NCBI RefSeq assembly: GCF_022376445.1
Contig: NW_025955064.1
Location: 1-64,000, forward strand
From: Fomitopsis serialis
Lineage: Eukaryota > Basidiomycota > Agaricomycetes > Polyporales > Fomitopsidaceae
Direction of reading: 5' to 3'
DNA: 64,000 nucleotides
Part shown: positions 12,421 through 26,100 of the stretch, piece by piece
How the letters are laid out: every line of letters starts with the position of its first letter
Numbering within the stretch: position 1 is the first letter of the stretch
Notes under the pieces: model-generated
The model's database searches: none
Told to the model about the DNA's origin: nothing
What the model saw: only the letters and a program-made list of their open reading frames with translations
Made by a program: the position numbers and the translations under genes

Positions 12421-15400
12421 TGGGATATCCGTACGCTCGACAGATCCTGTCCAACAAGCTGTGATCGAATGGTTTGGTCGGGCCGTGTAGTGTGGGGACG
12501 GGGATCATCATTCCGGTGAGTCTGTGTATGCGCCTGCCTCCGAGAAGTGTCTCCCGCTACATGCGTTGCATCACTTGTATGATGCAGAGAGGACGCAAGC
12601 GGGACTCACGTACCAGCTATTTGGTCGTGATTGAATGCGTACGCTGGAGCTACATGTCAGTCCGATTTTTCCTGGATCGTTCGACTGTGTGCGGCGTATG
12701 CGGACGCCGCAATGGGGGATTGACGTACGTCGTATGCCCGGTTGCGTCGCATATGCGCTGTCATCCATGCTGCATGTCCACCGGGGCGCTCGTAGTCTCA
12801 GGGCGCGGCCGACAGTGCATCTCCTTGCCAGTCCGTCGTCGGGTCAATACTGTGACCGTGTTCGGCATTGGTGCGAACATACCACCGGTCAAATGTTCGA
12901 GTCGGCGGCCTATCATGTCTTGTACCTGGACAAAACAGCCCAAGCTGTGTATTTCCTCGCCTTGTGTTTCCCACCATAGGCGCAAAGGCGGAGACATACA
13001 TGACAGCAATTCTGTCCTCGGCTCTGAGCCGATTTTCATCTGCGCGTGATCTCACCGCCGCCGCCACCGAGTGTATATAGGCACACAAATGCGAGATGTA
13101 GTTCCGCCGGCCATGACAGTTGGAACGGTGATCTAGGCGAGCAGACGCTTTCATGTTCTGTACCTACCGGTACCTTGCGATGGCGTCACCGTTTCTCAAC
13201 ACAGCCCTTCGCGTCGGCAACTTGAAGCTCGCATCAGGCACTGCGAGTCACTGCGGCGTTGTCCGCATGACCGTCCCTACTTCCCGTCGATCGTCAGGGA
13301 GCCGACGAGTGCAGTATTGGTACAGACCAATCACTTTTTAGCCCCGTTTGTTAGCCCCGTTTGCGATGACAGGCGCTGCGTAACGTGTGGCTGGTCACTC
13401 TGAGTAACGTCGATTGGTAGCCATTGATTATGAAGGTTTTCCGGAGCTCCCGAGCAGTGTCTGTCGAGGACAGCGCCTGTACGACGCTGTTCGGTTTGTT
13501 TCCTGGATGTGGCATGCCTGATTTTCATGACGGCGTCGTGCTCGAAGACATGATGGTGCATGGAAGTGCTGTCGGCGAGCGGCCAACGACTATCGCATCA
13601 TCTAACTGGTGTACAGGGTGCCTGACGCCCCGCCTCCCCGCGTCATTGTCGGGTTGCCAGTGTACGGCAAGTCTGCAGTCCCATTCGTGAACGAAACCAA
13701 ATGCTGCACCCGCCTTGTGACCAACTGTGCACGGGCAATTGCGTCTCGTAACGATTTTGCGCACACAAGTTGACGTGAATAGAGGGAGATGATCAGTACT
13801 AAACTCTTCCGCAGTATCTACACAGTGTCCGTGCGAAGCCCAGTATCTCGCAACAGACCCTGTTGGTCTGTGAGCAGCTGCTGACCGTGACGATCCCAGT
13901 CAGCGATGCCGTGCTAGGCCATGTAGATGATGGGTGTCAGCGCGAGATGCCCATGTACAATGGTGTGCAAGTCGGGCGGAATACGCAGGCGACTCGATCG
14001 TGATCGGTATGAGTCTCGAAACACACGAAACCGCGTCACGATGTCACAGTGTTCAAGTTCAGAACAACGAGGGATGGATCAGCAAAGTGGTCTGCGGCCT
14101 GTGTGCATGGAGTACAGGTGAGTGTTGCGTCGACAAGGGTCTCGCATTCGCCGTCCGCATGAAATGGCCAACTGCGATATGCATGCCACGACGAGGTCCC
14201 AGTAAGTACTGCGTACCATCCCGTTCTGTTTTTGACAGCACGGCAGGACGTCGCTGACTCGTTGTCAGCCATTCCCGTGTCTTTCACACATCGAGGTCGG
14301 TACGCAAGACATGGATGTCAGTACCGACCGATTCTACATCAATCGTCGCCAGACTCATATCATGCTCAATTCTGTGCAATAGTGCTTGCGTTTGCCTCGA
14401 TAGCTCTGTGTCCATGACGTCTAAGCTGTCGGTCTGCATACTCCTCGGCGCGGCTCCGCAAAGCGAGGGAAATTCAGCGAGGCTTGAAGCAGATGGTCGG
14501 TGTCGAATCCCAGCAGGATCGAAGCATCGGTGAGTCCCCCGTACCCCCATACATCCTAGTTCATCATACATTGCCTCGGAGCCTTGGCAGGAAACCCGGT
14601 GCGCCGTTTTGTCGATTTCGAACCGTTTCGTGACCGTCAAGACCCGAATGGTAAGCTTAGCTGATGATAACACTCGACGTCACCGCTAAGTCGGTGACCT
14701 TACCGAACACAATGTGACTCCGAGTCGGCTTGTACACGAGAGCCGGGATCGTAATCTACAGGTGTGTAGTCACTTCAAGTGCGCGGCCTGTTTCATGGTC
14801 CCGCGGTTGACCCTCGAAAGCCCACTGGCGTGTTGATACTCGCAGACTGAACGAAACCAGTCACTCGATGACAGAACCACGATATGTTCTTTGTTCACAG
14901 GGGCGTTGGATGGGTATTTTCAGTGTCGAGCCGGTCGGATGTCGTGGATAACTCGTCGCCTGCGACATCGGTAATACGGAGAACGCGTGAACGTCGACGT
15001 ATAGCCGACCGAATAGATCGCCTGGGCACGCATTGGGCTTGCCACTATCGACACTCGTGCTTTGCCCGGTCCTATGCTTCGACGTCCCCATTGTCCTTGA
15101 CGGCTCCGTCACCCGGCTAGGCCACTGCCAACTCGTGAACTATGCGACCTGATCCGCAAGGTGGACTCTGGAAACGATATGGTTTGAGTGCAAGTTGTAC
15201 ATAATCGGACAACGTTCGACTGTCTGTTTCTGGGTCCCTCCGCTGCTCATCGGCGAGTCGCCCATCTCTCCTGCGAAGTCATGCAACGAATAGCTCTACG
15301 CATCGACCTCTTGACAAAGAATTCCGCGCCGCGCCGCGGCCATGGCGACAGGTGTTCTTGTGGGTGGTGACCATCCGACGAGTGCCCTGGCTGTTCTCAA

Positions 15401-18400
15401 GCCTTTCTGATGGCCCAGGGCGCTGCGTCGTCAAGGAGGGCCGCATACTCGGTCAGGAAGTGTGTCACAACGCACAGGTGCGTGATACCCTCATCACACA
15501 CGGCCTGTTGCCTGGCTCGCTGACGCTCGAACACCCGCAGACGAACACTCGCTGAGAAGCGCACGAGGTGCATGGAGGGCCGATGGTAGAGTGGCGAAGG
15601 TCACTGGATTCATCCAGCAGCAACGAGGACGTGCTCGCACCACGTCTCTGGGTGTGGATGGAAGCCGTCGCCGTCACGTACCGATCCACAGCTCGCTCAG
15701 CACGGCCTGTCCACGGAATATCGTAGGCGAAGGCCGCCACGTTTCACGTCCGCCAAGTATCATAGACAGCTCGAATATATCTATTTGCTGCGACACTATG
15801 TACATGGATTCTTGCCCTACGTGAAGCAGCCTGTACGACGTGCCTGTCGTCGCTGACGACACCAACTGTCTATGCGGCGGGGACTCGGATTGCAGCCGTA
15901 CGAAGGCAGGACACACCGTGACCGATGCAGTAGATACCAATGCCAATGCGTCCGTCGCATGCGCAGCTGACCGTTGTGTGAGGGCGGGGCACTGTGGGAC
16001 AGCTCGAGTAGCCTGTGCCAACGGCTCCAGCACTGTTCGAAGCCCTCCGAAGTCGCGCCCCGCATCACAGCTCCCGCCCCCGCGTACTGCCCACGCCGCC
16101 CCGCACGTCCCCGCCATCCGATCCGCCGGAAGAGAATGCGTCAGTATCAGAAAACACCGTGACGGCACTCACCTCGTTGCGGCCACTCACCGGCGGCGGT
16201 CCATGGACGTGCTCGTCCTCGGATGCCTCGATGCGGGCACCGTGTCTGTCCGGCGGACGAGCGGACGAGCGGGCTGCCTGATTCGCTGACGGAGCGTGCC
16301 GACGCCCGCGGAGGGACGCGAGCGTGACTCGACGAGCTCGGAGGCGAGCACCCTCCTTCGCAGGCTGGACACGAGGAGAGCGTGCCGCGCGGAATGGAAG
16401 GGACACGCATGCGCTCTCGCACGTTGATGCTGCACGGAATCCCGATCGTACGCCTTCTTTCCGGCTCGCCAGCGCGCACCGTAATGCACTCTGTCGAGAC
16501 ATGCATGCCCGGTGGACATGCCCTCGCGCCGTCCGCCTTCGGGTTGCTTTGCGCACCGGCGAATCTGAGTGAACTCACCACGCCGTCCAAGAGGACCGCA
16601 TACGTCTCCTGCAAAACCCACAAAGAATTCCCTCGCGGCCGATCTTTGGTGAGGAACGTTCACGAGCCGTGCCCGATCAACGCGTACATACCACCCGCCC
16701 GCCGGACCATCGAGCGTGGACCCGTACACCGCGCCGGTGGCGATGGGAAGGCTGTCAATACCCACGGCAGGCATGGTACGATGTTCGCTTCCGCGGACAT
16801 CGTGCACCGGAAAGGCGACGGCGACTTGGCCGCTGGCTGCCGAGCAACCCACTGCGAGCGATCGCGAGGTATAAAGCTGGGAGCTGTAGACGGAGGAGGA
16901 CATCGGTGAGTCGGTTTCTGACCGCATCGAAAGGGAACGTACTAACTCTGCGGCACTCGCAGCCTCGCTCGCGCTGTGGGCGTGCCCGGTGACGGCGACG
17001 GGCCCTATGAGGATGCGCAGGACGTTGACTGGTGGGCGTCGTCGGCAGTCGCGATGATGGGAACAGGTAAGCCGTCTATGGTCTGGCCGCGGTGGTGGGA
17101 CTTGCTGACGACGAGTGCCCTAGGGCGCTGCTGGGTTCTTGCGACGGCCGGTGGACTTGCAGCGAACGGGAGCTTCGTGGACGGCTGCGGAGGAGTAGGA
17201 CAAGGGGTGAGTGAGGGCGCACGTCGCAATGCTTGTGTCCGCACGGTGATGTGCCGCGATGCGGCACGAGCGAAAGGCTCGTAGGTGCGGCTCTGAGTGA
17301 CCGCCGATGCGTGCGCTGTAGTAGTGAGTGCTTGTACGTAGATCCGCGTGGACCCACTGACCTGCGCCGCGTGCCGCATGCATGCCGCCTAGGCACGAGG
17401 CGTGTTCGTCGGCAGTGGCGGCGAGGCCGGTGCAGTACTGGTGGTGGGCGCTTGTACACAGGTCCATAGAGCAGACCGTTTCGTGCGTCGTGCTCCGCGA
17501 TCCGTGGGCCATCCGTTGGCTGTAGAGTGAGAGATCGTCCTGGGAGCCGCCTGCGCGCTGCGCTGTGTTGTTCCCGGTGCCTAGACGAGAGTATCGCCGG
17601 TTTCACGTGGCCCAGCACTTGTGGTACGCACAACGGTCGATCTGTGCTACGCGCCAAGTCGACCGACAGTTGCGGTATGCACCCGCACGTCGGGAGGGAC
17701 GCGAGAAGGCCATGCATGGTGGAGAGGACGCGGGCGCTCTGGGGAGCGTCGCACAGAACGTCGTGTAGCGAGCCGTCCCGGGCATCGGTTTGGTCTGAAC
17801 GAGTTGCAGGGGCCTCGTACGATGCTGGCGTATCGTTTGGCATCGTCCCGGCGCGTGACACGCGATGCGTTGGGGACGGGGGAAGGCGGGAGCAGGTCGG
17901 CGGCGGGGACTGAGGAGGCGATGTTTCTGGATGAATGCGCGCGATCAGAGAGCAAAGACACAAACTGACCTCGGGCGAGCCAGAATGACGCAGAAGGGGG
18001 CGTTGGCGGTGTCGACAGACTCGTCTCGGCTATGCGCATCAGGACAGAGCGGCGGAGGGGCGGGCGGAAAGGGCGGGGCGACGAGAGAGACGGCGGAGGG
18101 ACGGCAGACAGTAGCGAGGGGACGAGAGCGAGCGAGCACAGACAGCGCAGCGAAGAGGTGTTGACACTGTTGAGCGAGCGAGACGGACAGGGCGGAGAGA
18201 GCGTTTGCGGGCGCTTGCAGCAGCATCATGGATGCAGCGCGAGCGGCGTGAGTGGGCTGAGCAGCTGCGGGGCGGAGGAGCGGGGCACGCGAGGTGCAGA
18301 CCTGGGCAAGACGGCATCCTGCGAACGCAGCGAGGACAGCGCAAGCCTAGTGCGTGAAGGATACAATAGCCGGCAAAGACAGACGAACTCGAGAACGCGC

Positions 18401-18517
18401 TTATGTACGTTTCCTGATTTAGCTGTATTTGGTACGGTACCCGACGTGCTGGGCGCTTAGCGTTCCGTCGCGCAGTCAGTAGGCTGGCGCTCGTTGTGCG
18501 ACTCATCCACCACGGTC

Positions 18518-20163
18518 ATGTCCTCCGGTGCACTCAACGAGCCTATTGCGGACAGGGAGTCTATTCACAAGTCGTGCAGGTCGCTCGAAGCCGTTGTCAA
18601 CGTGCTCAATGACTACTGCGAGGCCGCAAACGCGATCCTAACTCTGCAGCGGAAGCTCGTCAAGGCCTTGCGAGATGCGGCGGCGGCGAAGTGTGTGCCT
18701 GAGATACCAGGTACGGGAACCAAGCAACGAGACGTTAATTCGCTCAATGGTGCCCTAGCGAACGCGCTGAACGTGAGCGCGACCATCTTCGACACGCTCT
18801 GCGAAGTGGACGCAAAGTTCGTCAAGCTCGCCGACAAGGAGTGCGACGCGGTCAGTGCGGAGGTCAAGAAATGGTTCAAGAAGCTCGCTGTGAGTGCTCT
18901 GCATGTATGCGCCAAAGTGCTGGCCTTACGGCGGTCCGTCAGAAAGAAGAGCGTGCGTACGACGACCGCCTCGCCAACGCCAACGCCAAGCTCAAGCAAG
19001 CCGGGCAACTGTACGAGAAGAAGGCCAAGAAGAACCCGCAGGACGCGGCCGACGAGCATGCGCGTTACATGAACATCCTGACCACTCTGGGCCCCGAGAT
19101 CAACCAGGAGAAGTAGTCAGTACCTCTGTCATTCGCACTTGTTACCGTCACTCACCCCCGGTCAGCAATCACTCGCTTATGGTGACGCGTAGGCATCATT
19201 CGACGATACACAGCTTGGCCGCCAGTCTCTCTCGCGTGGCGGACGCAGAATGGCTTCGTTCCTGCGAGGGCGTGCGACGCTCTGCTCCTACCATCGGACA
19301 GCTCGGCGAATGGCGCGTCTACTGCGAGGGTGGATGGTCAGGCCCGCTGCCTGCAGACCTACCGAACGGCGAGGCTCCTGATCGTCCCGACCGCTCTGTG
19401 ACGCCGATTGCCCAAGGACGCGCCGTGACACCGAGCATGGAAAAGTCGCCGCAAGGTCCCAGTACTCCGATGTTGGAGAAGCCTGCGCCCGAATATTCAT
19501 CGCGTCGTCCGAGCGAGCAGGAGACAGATGCATCTTCACGAGCCGTCACGCCGTCGCACGACTCGTCACCCGCTCCGCCGCAGTACCACCCTGCGAAGAC
19601 GATAGCTGATGACTCTGTCAGGTCCCTGGCATCTCTGTCGTCCTTCCCCTCACCGCCTACACATTTCCCTATGCCACCTCTTGCGAAGGCCGAGGCTAGC
19701 TCTCCGGTGAAGGAGACGAGGCCCGAGTCCCCTCGCGGACCACGTACACCATCTGAAATTCTCTTCCAGCGCAGGACAGAGTCACCTATCCCGCTCGCGC
19801 CGTCCGAGACATCACGCCCCCTACCATCCCCCGCCGCTCCACGCGCCGAACCTGCTGCCATTGCTACATCGGTTCCTGTTGAGACAAATGGCAAGGCCGT
19901 CGACGGGAACGCTACGCAGCAGGGATCAGATTCGCAGCACTCGATCGCGTCGGAGAGTCGAGATTGCACGATCGGCGTGAGGCAAAGACCCCGTCCCCAG
20001 TGCTTACGCGCGCTTCGAGCAAGAAGATCAAGTTTGAGAGTGCAGCAGCTTCATCAGGTCCGACTAGTTCGATCGGGTGGATCTTCGCAAGGCCGGCGAC
20101 CATGTTGACGACGGTGAATTCGGCGCCCTCAGACCTAGGGAAGAAAGCGGCCGCGACAAGGTG
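18518..20163 (+). pseudogene. Truncated IMD/I-BAR-like gene, copy 2
   Basis: Exons 1 (18518-18889) and 2 (18943-19112) and most of exon 3 (from 19166) are collinear with the intact gene. One T is missing at about 19965 compared with copy 3, which moves the reading out of frame, and further indels follow near 20070-20150. Homology ends at about 20163, earlier than in copy 1, so all of exon 4 with its coiled coil is missing. At the 5' end it carries the same Gly4 variant as copy 1, where the intact copy has Thr4. An incomplete protein of about 400 aa could be read from it, but without the normal C-terminus. Confidence 0.8.
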
Positions 20164-20194
20164 GATGCGTGCCGACTGCGTAGCGTCAGACGGT

Positions 20195-23100
20195 TATGGT
20201 ACGAGCCTAACTAGACGATAGGTGGCAGGCGGCGTGGGCGTGTGAGCGTGGCGTGGGGGCGGGGCGGGGATCGTCGCACGGCGGGCGTGGGGGTTTTACG
20301 TGCGAGCGCAGGGATTGGCTGAGGGCAAAACGCAACTGGCGCAGCAAGTCCAAAACACGTCCTTTTTTTGGGCATAGTTTCGCCTCCCCGCAGGGAGCTC
20401 ATCAATTATGGTGTGCTGAATTTTTTCGTAGATCACGCAAACGGGCCCCAGTATGTACATCGGTGCTAACGAAAAAAGCGTCCCCCCTCTCTGCCGTCAC
20501 TCGCGGCGACGGCTGGTCCCTCCCCTCCATCTCAATGGCAGTCGGCGGCCTGGGAACACACAGCAAGGCGAGTACCGTACCAGGTGAGTGCCCGTGCAAG
20601 GTCGTCGCGGCCGCCTGAGGCTGTACGCCCTTGGAGCAGCTGCGGTCAGTCGCTGTCGCACAGTAGCTACGTATCGAATATATCTCGTCACCGCTGTGCG
20701 ATGACCGTGGGCTGGCTGTTCAGGTTGTCAATAATGGAGCCCTGAACATTGACAAAGTTGCACTCACCGTATCGGCAGATAACGTGCATCGCCATTCGCA
20801 CCACACAGCGCGAACGTCGTGGAAGGCAATCTGCCACGCGCTGTCCCTCATAGCCCCGTCCTTGTCAGGACGGGCTCGCCGTTGTCAGTGACCGACAGAG
20901 CAGGCACGAAGAGGCTGACTCACGCTGAATGGTGATCCATCATCCTGCGCATCCCGGTAACGGACTGCGCACGACGCTTCGAGGATGTGCAGCACAGTCG
21001 GGCTGGAATCGGGGGACTTGGCACAGATAGTGCTCTTTGAAGATGTGGATTCACGGGTCCGGTGGAAGGCCTTCTTGATGCTTGACATGGGTATCGATGG
21101 AGCGAGCAGAAAGTGGGTATGGACGGGCCGGCGCTGAGCCTTGTGTCGCTCGCCGGACGTCGTTATGTCCGTACCACGCTCGACCTTGATGGTCGGGCCA
21201 TAACGTTTGACACGGAGCCCCGCGAATGAAGCGGATAGCAGAGGTGCGGACCAGGTCTGCGGGGCGCAACGCCACGTCGGCCATGAGCCATGAGCATCAG
21301 TACTGGTCTTGGGTCGACGACGTACCCGAGACGTCGCTCGCCGGACGTCGATCTGTATATACATCGCCGTTCCGGGTACCGTGAAGGGCGCATGCGAACG
21401 TGTATGGGGCTGGCGAAGAGTCTTCTCCAAAGTTGGTATGTCGCCTGTGTGTCTCGGCGGGCGCGTCATTATAGATTGTGACACACTATATTCGCATGAG
21501 TACTTACGAGAGGATGGCCATGAGCACTTGAGTGTACCCTCAAAGGTACGAAGGATTTGTTGCCTTGACATACTCACCACGTGTCTCATGCTCGTTGTGT
21601 GTCGATCCATGTAGACGGTATCGTCGGACGCTGTCGCCCACTCGCGGGTTGGCTGCATGATGGTGTCTATCAGGTAGCCAGAGTACTGGCAGCGCTACCG
21701 CGCTGCTCCTTGGCGATCCGAGTCGACGCATGAATGAGTAGACGTGGACAGCAGACGCTGTCCAGTGTAGTAGTCAGTCGGTGTCAATACACGTTGATAC
21801 AGTCATCTACGCACCATGACGGGCACCCCGCTCGCGGGAAGACGATCCATATATATATTGCCATGCACGGTTGACTCAGGCCGGGCATCGTCGCGGAGGA
21901 ACATAGGACAGACCGCGCCGAAAGACCTATCCGTTGCATGCTGGTATCAGCAGAGGAAGACCAACACGAAAACACACTGCCCACCTCGTTCCATTATCCT
22001 CACAGGCAGTAACACCTCACGAATGAATGAAAGGGGCCCGGAATAGCTTGTTGCCCTTCGGTTGGTCCTTCTAGCGGATGCAATGTGATGTCACGGTGCA
22101 TGAGCACCGCTCAACCTCGGACTCGGTAGATGTCTGTGCGACGTCGCTCGCACCGTGATATAATTGTTCATTCATCCGCTCGTAACCTACGCAGCCATAT
22201 ACATGTTCCCGGAGTCACCCACCGTACCAGTCATGTTTGAGAATGAACAGAGTGCCGCAATACAGAAGATCACTCGCCCCCCGACAGATACTCGGTGTAC
22301 TATTGGGGCACAGACTCGCTAAGCTTACCTCAAAGGGCATTCGGCGTCGACGCCGGGAACCAGCAACCTTCGCTACCGACAGAGCGTGCACGTCTCTGAT
22401 CACATCATATTTATAATGCATGCCTATCAGTCGAACGAATGTAACTGAGTGCGGAGTGGTCAGTACACTCGGAATCAAGCCGCGGCAAGGCACCTACTTT
22501 AGTGTAAATATGACACACGATACTCCCTGACTCGACGTGGCGGATGCTCATCTATCCATAACCGGTCAATGATCAATGTCTTGGACGGTTCGCACACGTG
22601 CGGCCAACGTACCTGTCATAGCCAGCTTGTCACGCAGCTTGTCCACTCGGCAGACAGAATGCTTCGGTCAATTTGACGGCGACGGGTCCATGGGTCAACT
22701 GCCATTTGCACGCATGCAACGACTCGACTGAGCCGCGTGCTCATGCCCCGGCACATGTCTGTCTCTGTCAGTACGTCTCACGCAGACAAGCTTTAAAGCA
22801 ACCCACCCACTGGCAGAGACGCAGCATGAGTCTACGCACGTCATGAGATTCCGAATCTGATGCATACCGTGCCGACAATATTGGTGCAGACTTACCATAT
22901 GGTCATGCGTAGGGCCAGTCCCACTGGCAATCGAGTCAATGTCCTGTCTTCAAAGCTTCACGCGCCAACGAACGTTGAGGCCTGCAGTACTGCTGAGTAT
23001 TACACCGATCGAGCAACTCGGCGGAGTGACAGCACTCACTTACTGGTATATGGAGCACGTCGCGCGCGTGCGCTTCATTGAAGCTTGACTCAGGCCGTAG

Positions 23101-26100
23101 TAGCTGCTCTCCAGGTTTCATGGACAGTTAGGGTTCATCGCGCAGGGACACAGATACGTACACAAACCTACTTGTATTGAGCCACCAGGATTGGGCCGAC
23201 TTGGAGTTGAGCCTGACTTGTGCGCAGCTTGAGACTATAAGTCACTCGGAGCATCCTGCCAACGCACGACCATTTGAACGGTGAGCGTCTGATGTTCTAT
23301 ATTGGGAAGACGGTACTTACTTAAAGCGGCTCGTACGAGCCCTCGGGCTCTCCGTGACTAGCACATTTGACGTGAGCTCGCAGCCTCTGCTGTTGGAAAA
23401 GAAAGACTCAAAGAGACAGTGAGTATGAATGCGTACACGAGCAGTAAGGAATATACTCACTAGATGCACGTTCGTCCTCAATGTTCGTGGCAGCGGTGGA
23501 CCAGAGATCAGGACTCGACAGTGAAGTTGGTGAGCCCCGAGCGAACGGTCAAGCTTCAAGGCGGAGGATGTGTGTGCGCCGAATCTAGGCAGTCGACTCG
23601 GAGGTGCACGCTAGCATAGTGTGGGCATCGGGAGTGGTACGTCCTGCAATTCTACCCAGCCTATATATTCCCCGCCGTGTTCGGCTCCAGCATACATAAT
23701 GCCAGACTTGTGTCAGAACAGCCTTGATAGCACATGTCCACATTCGCCTCGATCCTTGCCTCAAGATGGTGTCACAAATCCACGTCAACGCCACCAGAGG
23801 TTTCTTCGGATGCTAAGTGCTAAGTGCTCAGCGCTCATCAATCAATTCACGCCACAATTCTACTCCGACACCCATACACTCTGCTTCGCTCATGTCTCCC
23901 AGTTGTGCTTCAATATGACTCAGACCCAAGAATATTGAGTGGGAGATTCAACCACACTGCAAATTCAGCATTGGGCTGTGACAGCTTAAGCAGCAACTGC
24001 AGAGAACTCAATCACTCTTAGCCTTACTCAATGCTCGTCGACTGATGTCTTCTCAGCCATGTACCAGCCGATTTCATCACTATCACTGGCATGGAATGAT
24101 ACTTACGTGTATAGCTATCTTCGATACTGAACGTTGAACGTTGAACTCCAAGTCGGAACCTGTACATCGGAACAGGATGAATGGACATTCGCGTAGTAGG
24201 CCCATCATCCTTATCAGTCACATAACAAGTCAATGAATCACTCACAGTCTTTTGGTCACAGGTCACTTCATGGTGTCCGGCACGTAGAGCCCTGGGCTCC
24301 GACGGAAGTGCGAGGTCGGAGGGCAAGCTACTCATTATGGGAGTCTGGTGATCCTTCGGTGAGCTTTGCCAGATTTAGCGACTCGCTGTTATGGACCTTG
24401 ATGCAATGGTGCTGGCATTTCAACATATTGACCTTCAAGACTGTAGTACTCGTAATAACACAGTACTCGTGTCAAATGTTAGAGCCAGTTGAAGCTTCGA
24501 GCCAGAGTGAGAAGCCGGGCCGGGCCATGATACTTACCAGGTGCACTCGGATACTACTAGACGTGACCCACTTATGTAATCCTTCGTTCGTGAATAGCAC
24601 CCATATGTGGAGACCCGGGCTGCGACTCAGATGCACGGCAGCAGCAGTGACATGAGTAACAGTATATAGACGAGACGGGGTACGTACACGGTCACGTCCT
24701 CAGAGGAGAGGAGGATCACGACGCGTGCGCCGCAAGTCGCACTTCAGAGCTTCAGCCACAAACGCCACTCTCTCCCGTTTGCTCACTCGCTCGCTGGTCG
24801 AAATGTTGACCCCTTCTCTTGTCAGTGTATATGCGGCTGTAATGCAATTACCCAAGCCCGTCTTTCTGGCTGGAAACGAAAACACTGCGGCCCGCTCTCG
24901 GGCACCGTCGGTGTTGGCTATCCTCCGACTCTGGGCCAACCGCCACTGCATCGTCTTCGCGCTCGGCTCGTCTGCTTTAAAATCTTGCTTCGCCTTCGAC
25001 AGCTCAGTCCTCTGAACGACATAATGGTCTCTGCTTCCCAGCCGTGCTCGCAACCATACGTGTGCAGTTGGAGCTGCCAACACACGTTCTCGTGGATACT
25101 CAACGAGTTCTACCAGCCACCGTGACACTGGGATATCCGTACGCTCGACAGATCCTGTCCAACAAGCTGTGATCGAATGGTTTGGTCGGGCCGTGTAGTG
25201 TGGGGACGGGGATCATCATTCCGGTGAGTCTGTGTATGCGCCTGCCTCCGAGAAGTGTCTCCCGCTACATGCGTTGCATCACTTGTATGATGCAGAGAGG
25301 ACGCAAGCGGGACTCACGTACCAGCTATTTGGTCGTGATTGAATGCGTACGCTGGAGCTACATGTCAGTCCGATTTTTCCTGGATCGTTCGACTGTGTGC
25401 GGCGTATGCGGACGCCGCAATGGGGGATTGACGTACGTCGTATGCCCGGTTGCGTCGCATATGCGCTGTCATCCATGCTGCATGTCCACCGGGGCGCTCG
25501 TAGTCTCAGGGCGCGGCCGACAGTGCATCTCCTTGCCAGTCCGTCGTCGGGTCAATACTGTGACCGTGTTCGGCATTGGTGCGAACATACCACCGGTCAA
25601 ATGTTCGAGTCGGCGGCCTATCATGTCTTGTACCTGGACAAAACAGCCCAAGCTGTGTATTTCCTCGCCTTGTGTTTCCCACCATAGGCGCAAAGGCGGA
25701 GACATACATGACAGCAATTCTGTCCTCGGCTCTGAGCCGATTTTCATCTGCGCGTGATCTCACCGCCGCCGCCACCGAGTGTATATAGGCACACAAATGC
25801 GAGATGTAGTTCCGCCGGCCATGACAGTTGGAACGGTGATCTAGGCGAGCAGACGCTTTCATGTTCTGTACCTACCGGTACCTTGCGATGGCGTCACCGT
25901 TTCTCACACAGCCCTTCGCGTCGGCAACTTGAAGCTCGCATCAGGCACTGCGAGTCACTGCGGCGTTGTCCGCATGACCGTCCCTACTTCCCGTCGATCG
26001 TCAGGGAGCCGACGAGTGCAGTATTGGTACAGACCAATCACTTTTTAGCCCCGTTTGTTAGCCCCGTTTGCGATGACAGGCGCTGCGTAACGTGTGGCTG

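Larger units (their letters stand above)
7504..18517. other. Part of the unit without a callable gene (copy 2)
   Basis: There are many short frames on both strands and no recognisable domain. The best hints are on the minus strand. A 35-codon frame at 7984-8091 has unusually ordinary composition. Exon-like blocks lie at 8220-8590 and at 8640-8720, the latter preceded by a GTAAGT...CACACAG intron (about 8733-8798). A 142-aa frame lies at 11992-12420, and a GTGAGT...CCAACAG intron at about 10690-10755. These could be remains of a large many-exon gene divergent from the IMD-type gene. Also present are a near-perfect hairpin at 8148-8173 and micro-repeats at 11105-11125 and 11420-11440. The same content recurs at 20195-31236. 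Confidence 0.5.
7504..20194. repeat. Tandem 12.7 kb unit, copy 2 (complete)
   Basis: This is the only unit bounded by the junction on both sides (junction motif at 7504 and again at 20195). It consists of about 11 kb without a confident gene, a purine-rich promoter-like stretch around 17.9-18.2 kb, and the 5' part of the IMD-type gene from 18518. In the left part it shares variants with copy 3 against copy 1 (for example G at 13031 and 25739 versus A at 71). In the IMD-type gene it resembles copy 1 rather than copy 3. Confidence 0.93.
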
